The notes under the pieces: generated by a model
The model's database searches: none
What the model saw: the letters and a program-made list of their open reading frames with translations, nothing else
What the model was told of the DNA's origin: nothing
Translations under genes and position numbers: made by a program
In this document: piece by piece, positions 42,874-54,485 of the stretch
Layout: the number at the start of each line of letters is the position of its first letter
How positions within the stretch are numbered: the stretch's first letter is position 1
DNA from: Flavobacteriales bacterium
GTDB lineage: Bacteria; Bacteroidota; Bacteroidia; Flavobacteriales_D; Sanyastnellaceae
DNA: 64,000 nt
Assembly (NCBI GenBank): GCA_022447625.1
Contig: JAKVAX010000006.1
Coordinates: 124,001 to 188,000, forward strand
Reading direction: 5' to 3'

Positions 42874-44109
42874 ATGAACGTTCTTAATCTGAATGAGTCG
42901 TTTCAGGATTTCAAAGAATTGAAGAACATCGATCGTGAGACGATGCTCGCGATCCTTGAAGACGTATTCCGCGCGATGATTATTAAGCGCTACGGAAGCG
43001 ATGAGAACTTTGATATCATCATCAACCCAGATAAGGGTGACCTTGAGATCTGGCGTAACCGCGAGATCGTGGCTGACGGAGAGGTTGAAGATGAGAACAT
43101 GGAAATCGAGCTTGCTGAAGCATTGAAGATCGAGGATGACTTCGAGATCGGAGAGGAAGTTTCAGAAGAGATCAAGATCGAGAAGTTCGGTCGCCGTAAT
43201 GTGTTGGCGATGCGTCAAAACTTGGTGAGCCGAATCCTAGAATTAGAAAAAGACCATATCTACGCGAAGTACAAAGAGCGCGTGGGAGATATCATCAGCG
43301 GTGAAGTTTACCAGATCTGGAAACGTGAAATGTTGGTGATTGATGATGAAGATAACGAGCTTGTGCTTCCTCGTCAAAACCAGATTCCTTCTGATTACTT
43401 CAAGAAAGGTGACACGGTACGTGCCGTAGTTGCTGAGGTAGATATGCGTAACAATACACCACGAATCATTCTTTCTCGCACAGCTCCAGAATTCCTTGAG
43501 CGCTTGTTCGAGCAGGAGGTGCCTGAGGTGTTTGACGGACTGATCACGATCAAGAAGATCGTGCGTGAGCCGGGTGAGCGTGCTAAAGTGGCGGTAGAGT
43601 CATACGATGATCGCATCGATCCAGTGGGAGCATGTGTCGGTATGAAAGGTGCCCGTATCCACAGCATCGTTCGTGAATTGAAAAATGAAAATATTGACGT
43701 GATCAACTTTACAGCGAATGAGCAGCTGTTGATCTCACGTGCACTGTCTCCAGCGAAAATTTCTTCGATCACGTTGGATAATGATAATATGAAAGCAGAT
43801 GTTTACCTCAAGCCAGACCAAGTTTCACTTGCGATTGGTAAAGGAGGGCATAACATTAAGCTTGCGAGTCGTTTGACAGGCTTTGAGATTGACGTTTACC
43901 GCGAGTCAGAAGCTGAATTGGATGACGTTGAACTGGAAGAATTCTCAGATGAAATCGAAGGATGGATCATCGATGCCTTCAAGGAGATTGGTTGCGACAC
44001 AGCGCGCAGCGTACTTGACTTGGAAGAAGATGATCTAGCGAAGCGTACAGACCTCGAGATCGAAACGATCCGTGACGTACGACGTATCCTCCGTTCTGAG
44101 TTCGAATAA
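42874..44109 (+). CDS. nusA: Transcription termination/antitermination factor NusA
   Basis: A 411-residue RNA-polymerase-binding factor. The N-terminal domain (about 1-125) binds polymerase, an S1 domain covers about 130-200 (GDIISGEVYQIWKREML), and KH1 and KH2 follow (VGACVGMKGARIHSIVREL, then VSLAIGKGGHNIKLASRL). A short acidic C-terminal extension includes a helix-hairpin-helix-like piece (DLAKRTDLEIETIRDV). In other bacteria NusA influences its own operon, which makes the leader hairpin upstream of rimP notable. Confidence 0.96.
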   Translation: MNVLNLNESFQDFKELKNIDRETMLAILEDVFRAMIIKRYGSDENFDIIINPDKGDLEIWRNREIVADGEVEDENMEIELAEALKIEDDFEIGEEVSEEIKIEKFGRRNVLAMRQNLVSRILELEKDHIYAKYKERVGDIISGEVYQIWKREMLVIDDEDNELVLPRQNQIPSDYFKKGDTVRAVVAEVDMRNNTPRIILSRTAPEFLERLFEQEVPEVFDGLITIKKIVREPGERAKVAVESYDDRIDPVGACVGMKGARIHSIVRELKNENIDVINFTANEQLLISRALSPAKISSITLDNDNMKADVYLKPDQVSLAIGKGGHNIKLASRLTGFEIDVYRESEAELDDVELEEFSDEIEGWIIDAFKEIGCDTARSVLDLEEDDLAKRTDLEIETIRDVRRILRSEFE

Positions 44110-44154
44110 TCGTAACTTCCACCCCAGAAAAAGAGAGAATACAGGAAGAACTAT

Positions 44155-47046
44155 ATGACCGAAGTAAAGAAACCGGTACGTTTAAGTAAAGTCGCGAAAG
44201 AATTCAATGTCGGGATAAGTACGATCGTTGATTTCCTCGGAGATAAGGGTATTGAGGTTGATAGCAACCCAAATACCAAGATCGATGGGGCAACATACGG
44301 CGTGATTCGTGATGAATTCGCAGACGAGAAAATGCTCAAAGAGAAATCGAAGAGTGTGTCTCGTTCCCGCTCTGAGCGTGAGACTATTACGCTAGAGTCA
44401 AGCAAGAAGGAGAAGGATAAGCCCGAAGAAGAAGAGTTCGAGATCGACCTGTCTTCTTTCCAGAAAAGTGAAACTCCCGAAGCTAAGAAAGAGGAAGCCC
44501 CTGCTCCTGCACCGGAAGCAGAGAAGATTCCTGAGCCAGAGCCAGAGCCAGCTCCAGAGCCGACTCCTGAACCAGAACCTGCCCCCGTTGCTGAAGAGGT
44601 GAAAGAGGAGCCGAAAGCAGAAGCACCAGCGCCTGAGGCGAAAGAAGAACCTCCCGCTGCCAAACAAGAAGCGCCAGCGAAGGAGGAGGAAAAGACCGGA
44701 CCAAAAGTAGTTGGGAAGGTAGATCTTGATAGCATCGCTCCTAAGAAGAAGCCAGCTCCTAAGAAGGACAAGGAAGAGAAGAAAGTGGCACCGGCGGAAA
44801 AGCCAGCTGCTAAGAAGGAGCCTGCACCAAAAGCGCCAGCTGTAAAGCCAGCAGCAGAGGAAAAGCCTGTGCCAGAAAAGAAGAAGCCTGAGATTGTACG
44901 CGCTGAAGCGAAGAAACTCACGGGTCCTACAGTAGTGGGTAAGATTGAGCTTCCGGTTGAAAAGCCGAAGAAGAAGCCCGTAGCTTCATCAACTGATGAC
45001 GACCTGCGCAAGAAGCGCAAGCGTAAGCGTATCTCTAAGGTAGATGTCAATAAACCAGGCCAAGGTGGTGGCGGAAACCGTCGTGGTGGAAACCAACGTG
45101 GAGGAAACCAACGCGGAGGCAATCGCCGAGGTGATAAGCCAGAGATTTCCGATAAGGATATCCAGAAAGAAATCAAGGAGACACTTGCTCGTCTGAGCGG
45201 TGGTGGTAAATCGAAGTCTTCTAAGATGCGTCGTGCGAAACGTGATGCAGCCGCAGAACGACGCGAAGAAGAACAGCAGAGACTACAGGAAGAGTCAACA
45301 ATCTTGAAACTGACGGAATTCGTAACAGTTTCCGAGTTGGCTAATATGATGTCAACGAGCGTGAACGATGTGATTTCAGCATGTATGTCGCTCGGTATCA
45401 TGGTGTCTATCAACCAGCGTCTTGATGGTGAAACCATCTCCATCATCGCAGAAGAATTCGGCTACGAAGCAGAATTCGTTGCTGCTGATGTACAGGATGC
45501 TATTCAAGAGGAAGTTGATGCTCCTGTAGATCTACTTGATCGTCCGCCGATTATTACGGTGATGGGTCACGTTGACCACGGTAAGACATCCTTGCTTGAC
45601 CACATCCGTAAAGCGAACGTGATTGCCGGTGAGGCCGGAGGAATCACCCAGCATATTGGAGCGTACAACGTTGAGTTGTCTACAGGTAAGACCATTACCT
45701 TTCTTGATACACCGGGTCACGAGGCCTTTACAGCTATGCGTGCACGTGGTGCGCAAGTAACAGACCTTGCGATCATCGTGATCGCGGCAGATGACTCTGT
45801 GATGCCACAAACGATCGAGGCGATCAATCACGCGCAAGCGGCGGAGATCCCAATGGTCTTTGCTTTCAATAAGATCGATAAGCCAGGCGCTAACGCGGAT
45901 AAGATTCGTGAAGAGCTGTCTACTATGAATATCCTCGTAGAAGACTGGGGTGGAACGTACCAAGCCCACGAAATTTCTGCGAAGAACGGTGTTGGAATCG
46001 ATGAGCTACTCGAGAAAGTATTGCTTGAAGCAGAACTTCTTGAACTCAAAGCCAACCCAGCAAAACGTGCCGTAGGTACCATCATCGAATCGTCGCTTGA
46101 TAAAGGACGAGGATACGTAAGTACACTTCTTGTTGAAGGTGGTACACTACGCGTAGGTGATGCTGTATTGGCAGGTCAGTACTCAGGACGTGTGAAAGCG
46201 ATGTTCAATGAACGTGGTAATCGCATTGACGAGGCTGGGCCATCTATGCCGGTATCGATGCTTGGTCTCTCGGGAGCAGCAGCGACCGGTGATAAGTTCC
46301 ACGTACTCGAAGATGAGAAGGAAGCTCGTGGAATCGCTGTGAAACGCCAGCAACTGCAGCGTGAGCAAGGTGTTCGTACACAACGACACATTACCATCGA
46401 AGAGATCGGACGACGTATTGCGATTGGAGAATTCAAGGAATTGAACTTGATTGTGAAAGGTGACGTTGATGGATCGATCGAAGCCTTGAGTGATTCCCTA
46501 CAGAAACTCTCAACAGAGAAGATTCAAGTGAATATTATTCACAAGGCCGTAGGTCAGATCTCAGAGAGCGATGTACTCCTCGCTTCTGCGTCAGACGCGA
46601 TCGTGATTGGTTTCCAAGTTCGTCCTTCAGCTGGAGCACGTAAACTTGCTGAAACAGAAGAGATCCAAATCCGTCTTTACTCTGTAATCTACAAGGCGAT
46701 CGAAGAAATGAAAGAAGCCATGGAAGGCATGCTTTCAGCGAAGATTGAAGAGAAAGTTACAGGTACATGTGAAGTGCGTGAGACCTTCAAAATCTCGAAA
46801 GTAGGTACCATTGCTGGATGTTTCGTCTTGGACGGAAAACTCAACCGCAACAGCAATGTGCGCGTGATCCGTGATGGTATCGTGATCTACACTGGACTAC
46901 TAGGATCACTGAAGCGTTTCAAAGACGATGTGAAAGAAGTGACCAAAGGTTACGAGTGTGGTCTGAACGTAGACAAGTTCAACGATATCAAAGTGGGAGA
47001 CCACATCGAAGCATACGAAGAAGTCGAAGTGAAGCAGAAGCTATAA
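44155..47046 (+). CDS. infB: Translation initiation factor IF-2
   Basis: A 963-residue GTPase that brings initiator tRNA to the ribosome. Residues 1-60 form the IF2N module ([20 protein letters not shown]). A long low-complexity linker rich in Lys, Glu, Pro and Ala runs from about 85 to 350, with a [12 protein letters not shown] stretch near 310. The G domain starts near residue 471 ([12 protein letters not shown]), with DTPGHEAF and NKIDKPG, followed by domains II, III and IV. The biased linker composition creates a long meaningless open frame on the other strand. A terminator follows. Confidence 0.97.
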   Translation: MTEVKKPVRLSKVAKEFNVGISTIVDFLGDKGIEVDSNPNTKIDGATYGVIRDEFADEKMLKEKSKSVSRSRSERETITLESSKKEKDKPEEEEFEIDLSSFQKSETPEAKKEEAPAPAPEAEKIPEPEPEPAPEPTPEPEPAPVAEEVKEEPKAEAPAPEAKEEPPAAKQEAPAKEEEKTGPKVVGKVDLDSIAPKKKPAPKKDKEEKKVAPAEKPAAKKEPAPKAPAVKPAAEEKPVPEKKKPEIVRAEAKKLTGPTVVGKIELPVEKPKKKPVASSTDDDLRKKRKRKRISKVDVNKPGQGGGGNRRGGNQRGGNQRGGNRRGDKPEISDKDIQKEIKETLARLSGGGKSKSSKMRRAKRDAAAERREEEQQRLQEESTILKLTEFVTVSELANMMSTSVNDVISACMSLGIMVSINQRLDGETISIIAEEFGYEAEFVAADVQDAIQEEVDAPVDLLDRPPIITVMGHVDHGKTSLLDHIRKANVIAGEAGGITQHIGAYNVELSTGKTITFLDTPGHEAFTAMRARGAQVTDLAIIVIAADDSVMPQTIEAINHAQAAEIPMVFAFNKIDKPGANADKIREELSTMNILVEDWGGTYQAHEISAKNGVGIDELLEKVLLEAELLELKANPAKRAVGTIIESSLDKGRGYVSTLLVEGGTLRVGDAVLAGQYSGRVKAMFNERGNRIDEAGPSMPVSMLGLSGAAATGDKFHVLEDEKEARGIAVKRQQLQREQGVRTQRHITIEEIGRRIAIGEFKELNLIVKGDVDGSIEALSDSLQKLSTEKIQVNIIHKAVGQISESDVLLASASDAIVIGFQVRPSAGARKLAETEEIQIRLYSVIYKAIEEMKEAMEGMLSAKIEEKVTGTCEVRETFKISKVGTIAGCFVLDGKLNRNSNVRVIRDGIVIYTGLLGSLKRFKDDVKEVTKGYECGLNVDKFNDIKVGDHIEAYEEVEVKQKL

Positions 47047-47065
47047 TCGAAATAGAACGAAATAA

Positions 47066-47095
47066 AAAGGCCTCCACTTGGAAGGCCTTTTTTAT
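47066..47095 (+). terminator. Intrinsic terminator of infB
   Basis: AAAGGCCTCC and GGAAGGCCTTT arms with a one-base bulge, followed by a T run. Confidence 0.85.
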
Positions 47096-47109
47096 GATTA
47101 AATGCTTTA

Positions 47110-47661
47110 TCAGGGGTTTTCAATCGCCGTCTTGACGATGATTGAATTGGGGAATCGTGCCTTTAATTCTTCCTGAACTCTATATGCATCGAGCTCTGAA
47201 CGAAAATCTCCAATCTGTACGGCAAAGTTCGGTGGATTCTGCACGAGGTAGCACGGAAGATCTTTGTTCTCACTGATGACGTTACCTCGGAGTTCACGCG
47301 CTTGACTTAGCGATCCAAAGTAGATCTGAACGCGATAACCCTGTACCATCGGAGGTTCTTTCATATATAGGCTGTCCAGACGATCAAGCCCCGGAGGAAG
47401 TGCGATAGTCACATATCCCGTTTCACCCGTGTTCGCGAGGTTTACTTTAGTGTCAGGTCTTTCTTCCATCACCTTGTCTTCTGTAGCCTTGTCTTCAACA
47501 GGTGTGACAACAGGAGGAGACGTCTTGTCAGGCTCCGCCATTTCGTCGACTGTTTCCTTGCGAAACATCTTTTTCCACCATGGAAGGTCATCTTGTGCCT
47601 TTAGATCTGCTGATAAGGCCAAAAGACCAATAATGAATAGTATTCGTGCTGAACTTTGCAT
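47110..47661 (-). CDS. SPOR-domain secreted protein
   Basis: A 183-residue protein. A signal peptide (ends SADLKAQ) is followed by a short aromatic/basic stretch, a Pro/Glu/Asp-rich linker (residues about 40-75) and a C-terminal SPOR-like domain (about 105-180: GYRVQIYFGSLSQARELRG, then NFAVQIGDFRSELDAYRVQE). SPOR domains bind peptidoglycan stripped of stem peptides, usually at the division site. It converges with infB. Confidence 0.87.
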   Translation of the reverse strand: MQSSARILFIIGLLALSADLKAQDDLPWWKKMFRKETVDEMAEPDKTSPPVVTPVEDKATEDKVMEERPDTKVNLANTGETGYVTIALPPGLDRLDSLYMKEPPMVQGYRVQIYFGSLSQARELRGNVISENKDLPCYLVQNPPNFAVQIGDFRSELDAYRVQEELKARFPNSIIVKTAIENP

Positions 47662-47777
47662 AGAAAAATAGATACGGCGGTAAATCTACAGATATAAACG
47701 CATGAACCGTGCCGAAAATGTATTCAGTTCCTCTAAGTGCCCTTGGTACAAAGCTATGCGCAGCAAAGCACTGATTG

Positions 47778-47806
47778 ATCTAATTTAGAACGATTTTAAA
47801 TTAGAT
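47778..47806. promoter_or_regulatory. Perfect 10-base dyad upstream of the respiratory operon
   Basis: ATCTAATTTA (47778-47787) and its exact complement TAAATTAGAT (47797-47806) flank 9 bases, centred about 70 bases upstream of the act operon -7 box. Two TGTCAC direct repeats 11 bases apart (47812, 47823) follow. This looks like a dimeric-regulator operator; no regulator is identified. Confidence 0.5.
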
Positions 47807-47858
47807 GGTACTGTCACAATTTTGTCACGTGCGCCCTAAGCTGGATGTTAATTTCACA

Positions 47859-47866
47859 TAAATTTG
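47859..47866 (+). promoter_or_regulatory. -7 box of the act-cox operon
   Basis: TAAATTTG fits TAnnTTTG and lies 39 bases before the ATG at 47906. Confidence 0.6.
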
Positions 47867-47905
47867 CCCGCGAAAATGACCAAACTGTTCTGTAAAAGAA
47901 GCACG

Positions 47906-49303
47906 ATGAACCTTCAATCTTCGAGACCTTCGTGGGGTCGTAAAGCCATCCATGGCTTGGTTCTGTTGCTGGCAGTAACGCTAACCACTTCGGCATTCGC
48001 CGGAATCTTCGATGAAGGAGATGCCGCGAACGGTGAGACGGTTTTTAATGCGAACTGTGCAGCCTGTCACTCCATCACGAATGAAGTAGTAGCCGCACCA
48101 GGCTTGGGCGGTATTAGCGAACGTTGGGGAGCCAGCGATGAGTTGCTAGTTAAGTGGATCCAAAATCCACAAGGAGCAGCTGAGTCGGGTGATCCATACA
48201 TCGCAAATCTTGTCGAAACTTACGTAGGAGTCTACGGGTGGATGTCTGCGCAAGCAGTGTCTGAGGCGGAGATCAAGGATATCATGGCCTACATCAAGGC
48301 CGGTCCTGCTGAGGGCCCAGCAGATGGAGGAGATGTTGCAGCATGTCCAACCTACGATGAACTACAAGCAAGTGACGACAACGATTCAGCGGCCATCTGG
48401 TTCCTGATTTTGTTAGTTCTATTTGTCATCATTGCGATCTCTTCGACCAACATCCAGCGTTCTGTGAAGAATGCGCACCGTGAGTCTGAAGGGTTGGAAC
48501 CGCTTCCAAACGTTTCGTACGGAGAAGCAGTTCGCGCTTGGGCTTGGAAAAATATCGTCTTTGTTTCCATCATCGGGCTTTTCGTTACAGCTTACGTTGT
48601 GACGGTGGCGTACCAAGAAGCAATGGATGTTGGTGTTTACGAAGCTTACGAACCAGAGCAGCCAATCAAATTCTACCACAGCATCCACGTATGTGAGAAT
48701 GAGGTAGACTGCCAATACTGCCACAGCTCAGCTTCAAAATCAAAGCACGCTGGAATCCCTTCTACAAACGTTTGTATGAACTGTCACAAGGGGATCAAGA
48801 AAGGAAGCCGTTGGGGAGAGAAGGAGATTGATAAGATCTACGCAGCTATCGGATTCGATCGTACTTCTGGTCAGTACATCGAAGACTACGAACAGCAGCC
48901 TGTCATGTGGAACAAAGTTCACAACCTTCCTGATCACGTGTTCTTCAGCCACCAGCAGCACGTAACTGTCGGTAACCTAGAATGTCAGAACTGTCACGGT
49001 GATGTGGCTACGTTCAAGGGCGGACGAATCGCTCCTGTAGAAGAAGTTGCTGCTTACGCTGATGCAAACCCAGGTGCTGGTATCATCAAGTTGACGAAGC
49101 CGACGCTCACAATGGGATGGTGTATCGAATGTCACAACAAAGCGAAAGTGAACGTGGTGACTTCGGATAACGGATACTACCAAGAGGTGCATGATCGCCT
49201 AAAAGAAGGACGAGGCTACGAAGAAATGCTTCGTTACATGGAAGATGAAAAAATTACAGTGAAAGATCTTGGTGGCTGGGAATGCTCCAAGTGTCACTAT
49301 TAA
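47906..49303 (+). CDS. actA: Alternative complex III multihaem cytochrome c subunit ActA, fused to a monohaem domain
   Basis: A 465-residue subunit of the quinol:cytochrome c oxidoreductase. After a signal peptide (ends TTSAFAG) comes a monohaem cytochrome c domain with CAACH. Two membrane spans (about residues 155-175 and 210-230) lead to the pentahaem part with CQYCH, CMNCH, CQNCH, CIECH and, at the very end, CSKCH: six haem sites in total. ATG at 47906 is chosen because the upstream open stretch begins with a TTG inside the -7 box. It is the first gene of the operon actABCDEF-coxB-coxA. Confidence 0.9.
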   Translation: MNLQSSRPSWGRKAIHGLVLLLAVTLTTSAFAGIFDEGDAANGETVFNANCAACHSITNEVVAAPGLGGISERWGASDELLVKWIQNPQGAAESGDPYIANLVETYVGVYGWMSAQAVSEAEIKDIMAYIKAGPAEGPADGGDVAACPTYDELQASDDNDSAAIWFLILLVLFVIIAISSTNIQRSVKNAHRESEGLEPLPNVSYGEAVRAWAWKNIVFVSIIGLFVTAYVVTVAYQEAMDVGVYEAYEPEQPIKFYHSIHVCENEVDCQYCHSSASKSKHAGIPSTNVCMNCHKGIKKGSRWGEKEIDKIYAAIGFDRTSGQYIEDYEQQPVMWNKVHNLPDHVFFSHQQHVTVGNLECQNCHGDVATFKGGRIAPVEEVAAYADANPGAGIIKLTKPTLTMGWCIECHNKAKVNVVTSDNGYYQEVHDRLKEGRGYEEMLRYMEDEKITVKDLGGWECSKCHY

Positions 49304-49321
49304 TCTCAATCGACTGGAGAA

Positions 49322-52300
49322 ATGGATAATAGCAAAAACTATTGGACCGGTCTTGATGAACTCGACAAGACAGAAGCTTATCAGGAAGGACTCGAAAACG
49401 AGTTCCCTGCGCAGCAGAAAGTAGATGAGTTCCTAGCAGACGACCGTCTGAAAGAGACTAACACAGGACGACGAGATTTCTTAAAGTTCATGGGATTCAG
49501 CCTTGCAGCAGCTACACTAGCCGCATGTGAGACTCCTGTGGTCAAGTCTGTACCTTACGTAGTGAAGCCAGAGGAGATTACTCCTGGGGTTCCTAACTAC
49601 TACGCAAGTACTTACTACGATGGTCATGATTACGGAAGTGTCATGGTCAAGACTCGTGAAGGACGTCCGATCTTCATTAAAGGAAACAAATACCACGGCC
49701 ACCAGGCAGGTGCATTGAATGCACGAATCACTGGTTCCGTGATCGATCTATATGACTCGTCTCGCTTGAAGGGACCTGTAGCTGCTGGACAAGCAGCGAC
49801 ATGGGATGCTGTGGATGCAGCGGTTGCAAGCGGACTGTCTTCAGCACGTAATGTAGTTGTCTTGAGTGCCTCTGTAGCCTCACCTACAACTCAGCGTGCA
49901 ATCAACGCATTTGCTACTAAGTACAACGCGAAGCACGTTCAGTACGATGCTGTTTCTTACAGCGGTATCTCTGAAGCGAACCGACGTTCTTTCGGTTCAG
50001 CAATGGTTCCAACTTACGACTTCTCGAAAGCGAAGACGATTGTAAGTATTGGAGCTGACTTCCTTGCGAACTGGTTGAACTCAAACCTCTACGCTCCACA
50101 ATACGGTATGACTCGTCGTCCGGAAGGAGAGTGGATGTCTCGTCACTTCCAGTTTGAAACAACAATGTCACTTACTGGTACAAACGCTGATACCCGCGTG
50201 ATGATCAATCCTTCGGATGAAGGTAAGGTTGCGGCGGCGCTGTATGAACTTGTTTCTGGAAGCGGAAGCGGGAAAGTTGACGGAGTGAGCGAAATGGCGC
50301 TTCAGAATGCAGCCAATGCATTGAAAGCGACAAAAGGAGCTTCTCTTGTTGTGGCAGGAAGCAACAACCCAGACGTTCAAGAGATCGTGAATGCGATCAA
50401 TCAATCACTAGGTAGTTACGGATCTACCATCGACACTTCGAAGCCATTGAACATGTTCAAAGGTGACGATAAGGCGATGACTCAGCTTGTACGCGACATG
50501 AAAGGCGGACAGGTTGACGCGTTAATCGTTTACGGAGTGAATCCGTCATACAGCTGGTACGCTGCTGAGGAGTTCAACGAAGGACTTGCGAAAGTGAAGA
50601 CTTCGGTTTCATTCTCAGGTAAGGCAGACGAAACAGCTGCACGTTGTGGATTCATCTGTCCAGATAGCCACTACCTAGAATCTTGGAACGACCTTAGCTT
50701 GACTGAAGGACGTGTTGACTTGGTTCAACCAGCGATTACACCGTTGTTCGATACGCGTCAGGCGCAGGAAACGCTGTTGAAGTGGGCAGGAGTTGAAAGT
50801 GACTACTACACTTTCCTTCGTTCGACTTACAACGCGAGCTACGACATGAGCATGATGTACACTGATAGCGATTGGAACGCTGCAGTGCACAATGGATATA
50901 TGATGGCGGCTGCTACCCCGGTAGCTGAGGCTACTGTTGTTGAAGACGCTAGCGCGGAAGCTCCTGCAGCGTCGAATCTATCAGCTGCGATCAACGCTGT
51001 GAAGAAGATCAGCGGTGGTTCAATGCAGTTGGCGATCTACCAGAAGACAGCGATTGGTAACGGAGCGCACGCTTCAAACCCATACGCTCAAGAGCTTCCA
51101 GATCCTGTAACTAAAGTGACGTGGGACAACTACGTGACGATGGCGCGCTCGGATATGGAAGCGATGGGATTGAATATCTACATCGCCCAGCTTGACCACG
51201 CTTCATTGGTGAAAGTAACTGCTGGAGGACGCGAAGTTGTTCTACCAGCATACATGCAGCCAGGACAGAAGCCAGGAACAATCGGTATCGCACTTGGATA
51301 CGGTCGCGGGGCGAACGGTGAGAACATCGGACGCGCTGCATTCCAAACAGCTGAAAACGGTGACCACTTGACAGACGAGAACGGAGCGTTGGTTCCGGTA
51401 GGAAAGAATGTGTTCCCGATGGCGACAATGATGGGTGGCTACCCAGTATTGGCGAACATGGACGTATCTGTAGAGGCAATGGGTGAAGAATATCCACTGG
51501 CATCTACGCAGATGCATCACACATACATGGGGCGTGAATCTGTAGTGAAGGAAACAACACTCGGAGCTTTCCTTGCAGAAAAAGACAAAAAGAAAGGTTA
51601 CGCATCATGGAACCGCATGCACGCATTGAATGTGCATGAGGACACAAACAATGATGGCGAAATCAATGCATCAGATAAGAAGTCAACTCGCGAGTTTGAC
51701 CTATGGCATGACCACGCAGTAGAAAACGTTGGTCACCGCTGGGGTATGACAATCGACTTGAGCTCTTGTATCGGTTGTGGTGACTGTGTGACTGCATGTC
51801 ACATCGAGAACAACGTACCTGTAGTAGGTAAAGATGAAGTTCGCCGTCACCGTGATATGCACTGGCTGCGTATTGACCGTTTCTACTCTTCAGACTACAC
51901 GATGGAACGTGGAGAAGAAGAAGGACTAGGAGCGATCTCTACTTACCGTAAGATGGAAGATCCGGCAGAGAACCCGCAAACAGTTCACATGCCGATGATG
52001 TGCCAGCACTGTAACCACGCTCCTTGTGAGACGGTTTGTCCGGTTGCTGCTACAACACACAGCAACGAAGGTTTGAACCAAATGACATACAACCGTTGTA
52101 TCGGTACACGTTACTGTGCGAACAACTGTCCGTACAAAGTGCGTCGATTCAACTGGTTCAACTACATGGGTTACGACAAGTTCAAGAATGTAAACCCAGC
52201 ACAAGACATGCTAACCCGTATGGTTCTTAACCCTGACGTTACTGTTCGTGCTCGTGGTGTGATGGAGAAGTGTAGTATGTGTGTTCAACGCATCCAGGCT

Positions 52301-52537
52301 GGTAAGCTTGAGGCGAAGAAGGCAAGTGCCCCAGTTCAGGATGGAGCAATCCAAACGGCTTGTGCAGAGTCTTGTTCAGTGAACGCGATCCATTTTGGAG
52401 ACTTGAACGACCAGGGATCGAACGTTAAAAAGATCTCTGAAAACAACCGCTCTTACCACGCACTAGAAGAGATCGGTGTTCAGCCGAACATCTACTACAT
52501 GGCGAAGGTGAGAAATATCGAAGATCAAGAAGCATAA
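49322..52537 (+). CDS. actB: Alternative complex III iron-sulfur/molybdopterin-like subunit ActB
   Basis: A 1071-residue periplasmic subunit. [20 protein letters not shown] combines a Tat-type twin-arginine motif with a lipoprotein-like Cys. The first 700 residues resemble a molybdopterin oxidoreductase, which in ActB is not expected to hold the cofactor. The C-terminal third has ferredoxin clusters: [38 protein letters not shown] and CSMCVQRI. It relays electrons from quinol to the cytochrome subunits. A dispersed-motif copy at 50947-50959 reads ASAE in a linker. Confidence 0.94.
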   Translation: MDNSKNYWTGLDELDKTEAYQEGLENEFPAQQKVDEFLADDRLKETNTGRRDFLKFMGFSLAAATLAACETPVVKSVPYVVKPEEITPGVPNYYASTYYDGHDYGSVMVKTREGRPIFIKGNKYHGHQAGALNARITGSVIDLYDSSRLKGPVAAGQAATWDAVDAAVASGLSSARNVVVLSASVASPTTQRAINAFATKYNAKHVQYDAVSYSGISEANRRSFGSAMVPTYDFSKAKTIVSIGADFLANWLNSNLYAPQYGMTRRPEGEWMSRHFQFETTMSLTGTNADTRVMINPSDEGKVAAALYELVSGSGSGKVDGVSEMALQNAANALKATKGASLVVAGSNNPDVQEIVNAINQSLGSYGSTIDTSKPLNMFKGDDKAMTQLVRDMKGGQVDALIVYGVNPSYSWYAAEEFNEGLAKVKTSVSFSGKADETAARCGFICPDSHYLESWNDLSLTEGRVDLVQPAITPLFDTRQAQETLLKWAGVESDYYTFLRSTYNASYDMSMMYTDSDWNAAVHNGYMMAAATPVAEATVVEDASAEAPAASNLSAAINAVKKISGGSMQLAIYQKTAIGNGAHASNPYAQELPDPVTKVTWDNYVTMARSDMEAMGLNIYIAQLDHASLVKVTAGGREVVLPAYMQPGQKPGTIGIALGYGRGANGENIGRAAFQTAENGDHLTDENGALVPVGKNVFPMATMMGGYPVLANMDVSVEAMGEEYPLASTQMHHTYMGRESVVKETTLGAFLAEKDKKKGYASWNRMHALNVHEDTNNDGEINASDKKSTREFDLWHDHAVENVGHRWGMTIDLSSCIGCGDCVTACHIENNVPVVGKDEVRRHRDMHWLRIDRFYSSDYTMERGEEEGLGAISTYRKMEDPAENPQTVHMPMMCQHCNHAPCETVCPVAATTHSNEGLNQMTYNRCIGTRYCANNCPYKVRRFNWFNYMGYDKFKNVNPAQDMLTRMVLNPDVTVRARGVMEKCSMCVQRIQAGKLEAKKASAPVQDGAIQTACAESCSVNAIHFGDLNDQGSNVKKISENNRSYHALEEIGVQPNIYYMAKVRNIEDQEA
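50947..50959 (+). repeat. Dispersed iterated motif, coding copy
   Basis: CGCTAGCGCGGAA, read as ASAE in ActB. Confidence 0.65.
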
Positions 52538-52549
52538 AAGACTGCAACC

Positions 52550-53935
52550 ATGCAAAAAGAAGCAGCGATCAGAGAGCCCCTCATATTAGGGGACAAATCA
52601 TACAAGGACATCACCGATGACGTGGTAGGGCCTATCGAAGGACCAGCACCACGTACGTGGAAGTTGTTGATCACCATTGCAGGATTGGTAGCGTTCTACG
52701 GGGTAGGATGTATCCTTTACTTGATCGGTACAGGAATCGGTGTCTGGGGTCTGAATAAGACCGTAGGATGGGCCTGGGATATCACCAACTTCGTATGGTG
52801 GGTAGGTATCGGTCACGCTGGAACCCTGATCTCGGCCGTTCTACTTCTGTTCCGTCAGAAGTGGCGTATGGCGATCAACCGCTCCGCAGAGGCAATGACC
52901 ATCTTTGCCGTAATCATGGCGGCGATCTTCCCGGGAATACACATGGGGCGTATCTGGTGTGCGTACTGGGTATTCCCATTGCCAAACCAGTTCGGCTCAC
53001 TTTGGGTGAACTTTAACTCACCACTTCTCTGGGACGTATTCGCGATCTCGACTTACTTCTCGGTTTCGTTGGTGTTCTGGTACATTGGGTTGATTCCTGA
53101 CTTCGCAACGATCCGTGATCGTATGGTGAAGCCACTACCAAAGAAGATCTACGGAATCCTGGCTTTTGGTTGGTCAGGACGAGCTAAGAACTGGACGCGA
53201 TTTGAAGAAGTATCACTTGTACTTGCGGGTATTGCAACACCACTTGTGTTCTCGGTACACTCGATCGTATCGATGGACTTCGCAACGTCGGTGATCCCTG
53301 GATGGCACACGACGATCTTCCCACCTTACTTCGTATCGGGAGCGGTATTCTCTGGATTCGCTATGGTACAAACGCTTCTCTTGATCATGCGTAAAGCCAT
53401 GAACCTTGAGAACTACATCCACGTTCGTCACGTGGAGTACATGAACATCGTAATCATCGTTACGGGTTCTATCGTAGGTGTGGCTTACCTCACAGAGCTA
53501 TTCATCAGCTGGTACTCAGGAGTTGAGTACGAATCATACGCATTCATCAACCGATTCTCTGGACCGTATAGCTGGTCTTACTGGATCATGATGACATGTA
53601 ACGTGATCTCACCACAGCTATTCTGGGTGAAGAAATGGCGTCGAAGCTTGACGTTCACATTCGTTCTTTCGATCGTTGTGAATATCGGTATGTGGTTCGA
53701 GCGCTACGTGATCATCGTTACATCGATCCACCGTGACTACAACCCATCTTCATGGGGTGAGTTCCACGCAACATCGATCGATATCGGAATCTTTGTTGGA
53801 ACGATTGGAATCTTCTCAACGCTGTTCTTGTTGTTCGCACGCTTCTTCCCTGTGCTAGCCCTGAACGAGTTGAAGTCGATCCTGAAGTCTTCTGGAGAGA
53901 ACTTTAAGAAACTACACCACACTGACAATCACTAA
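52550..53935 (+). CDS. actC: Alternative complex III membrane subunit ActC (NrfD/PsrC-like)
   Basis: A 461-residue membrane protein with about ten spans of the NrfD/PsrC family; it carries the quinol-binding side of the complex. WWVGIGHAGTLISAVLLLFRQ and FPGIHMGRIWCAYWVFPLPN are conserved segments. It follows actB by 12 bases and precedes actD by 1 base. Confidence 0.94.
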   Translation: MQKEAAIREPLILGDKSYKDITDDVVGPIEGPAPRTWKLLITIAGLVAFYGVGCILYLIGTGIGVWGLNKTVGWAWDITNFVWWVGIGHAGTLISAVLLLFRQKWRMAINRSAEAMTIFAVIMAAIFPGIHMGRIWCAYWVFPLPNQFGSLWVNFNSPLLWDVFAISTYFSVSLVFWYIGLIPDFATIRDRMVKPLPKKIYGILAFGWSGRAKNWTRFEEVSLVLAGIATPLVFSVHSIVSMDFATSVIPGWHTTIFPPYFVSGAVFSGFAMVQTLLLIMRKAMNLENYIHVRHVEYMNIVIIVTGSIVGVAYLTELFISWYSGVEYESYAFINRFSGPYSWSYWIMMTCNVISPQLFWVKKWRRSLTFTFVLSIVVNIGMWFERYVIIVTSIHRDYNPSSWGEFHATSIDIGIFVGTIGIFSTLFLLFARFFPVLALNELKSILKSSGENFKKLHHTDNH

Positions 53936-53936
53936 G

Positions 53937-54473
53937 ATGAGCAAGAAAGTATTCCACGTAATGTTTGATGACGAGGAAAAGCTGATGCACTCAGCTGAAG
54001 GCCTTGTCGAAAAAGGGATAAAAGTCAAAGATGTGTACTCACCATTCCCGATTCACGGATTGGATCCTATCATCGGAGTGAAGAGAACACGTTTGGCCAT
54101 TGCATCTTTCATGTACGCTTCTACAGGAACTGCACTTGCACTTCTTGGAATGTGGTACTTCATGATCAGTGACTGGCCGATGAACATCGGAGGTAAGCCA
54201 AGCTTCTCGTTGATCGAGAACCTTCCAGCTTTCATTCCGGTAACCTTCGAGTTCAGTGTACTATGTGGTGCACACGGTATGGCGATCACATACTTGCTTC
54301 GTAACGGAACACTGCCAGGTGTGCCAGCGAGCAACCCTGATCCGCGTACAACGGATGATAAGTTCGTGATGGAGATCACTACGGATGAAAACCACAGCAT
54401 GTCTTCAGAAGATATCGAAGCACTTGTGCGCGATACAGACATGATCGAATTGAGTATTAAGGATTACGAGTAA
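53937..54473 (+). CDS. actD: Alternative complex III membrane subunit ActD (DUF3341)
   Basis: A 178-residue protein with a short N-terminal soluble domain (FHVMFDDEEKLMHSAEGL, then DVYSPFPIHGLD, the family signature) and two membrane spans (about 58-80 and 97-120). Assignment rests on family features and position between actC and actE. Confidence 0.92.
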   Translation: MSKKVFHVMFDDEEKLMHSAEGLVEKGIKVKDVYSPFPIHGLDPIIGVKRTRLAIASFMYASTGTALALLGMWYFMISDWPMNIGGKPSFSLIENLPAFIPVTFEFSVLCGAHGMAITYLLRNGTLPGVPASNPDPRTTDDKFVMEITTDENHSMSSEDIEALVRDTDMIELSIKDYE

Positions 54474-54485
54474 ACGCAACACACG

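Noticed and set aside
44151-45446. A 431-codon open frame on the minus strand opposite infB
   Set aside because: It is rich in Ser, Gly and Phe only because the IF-2 linker is rich in Lys, Glu, Pro and Ala codons; no start context and no recognisable domain.
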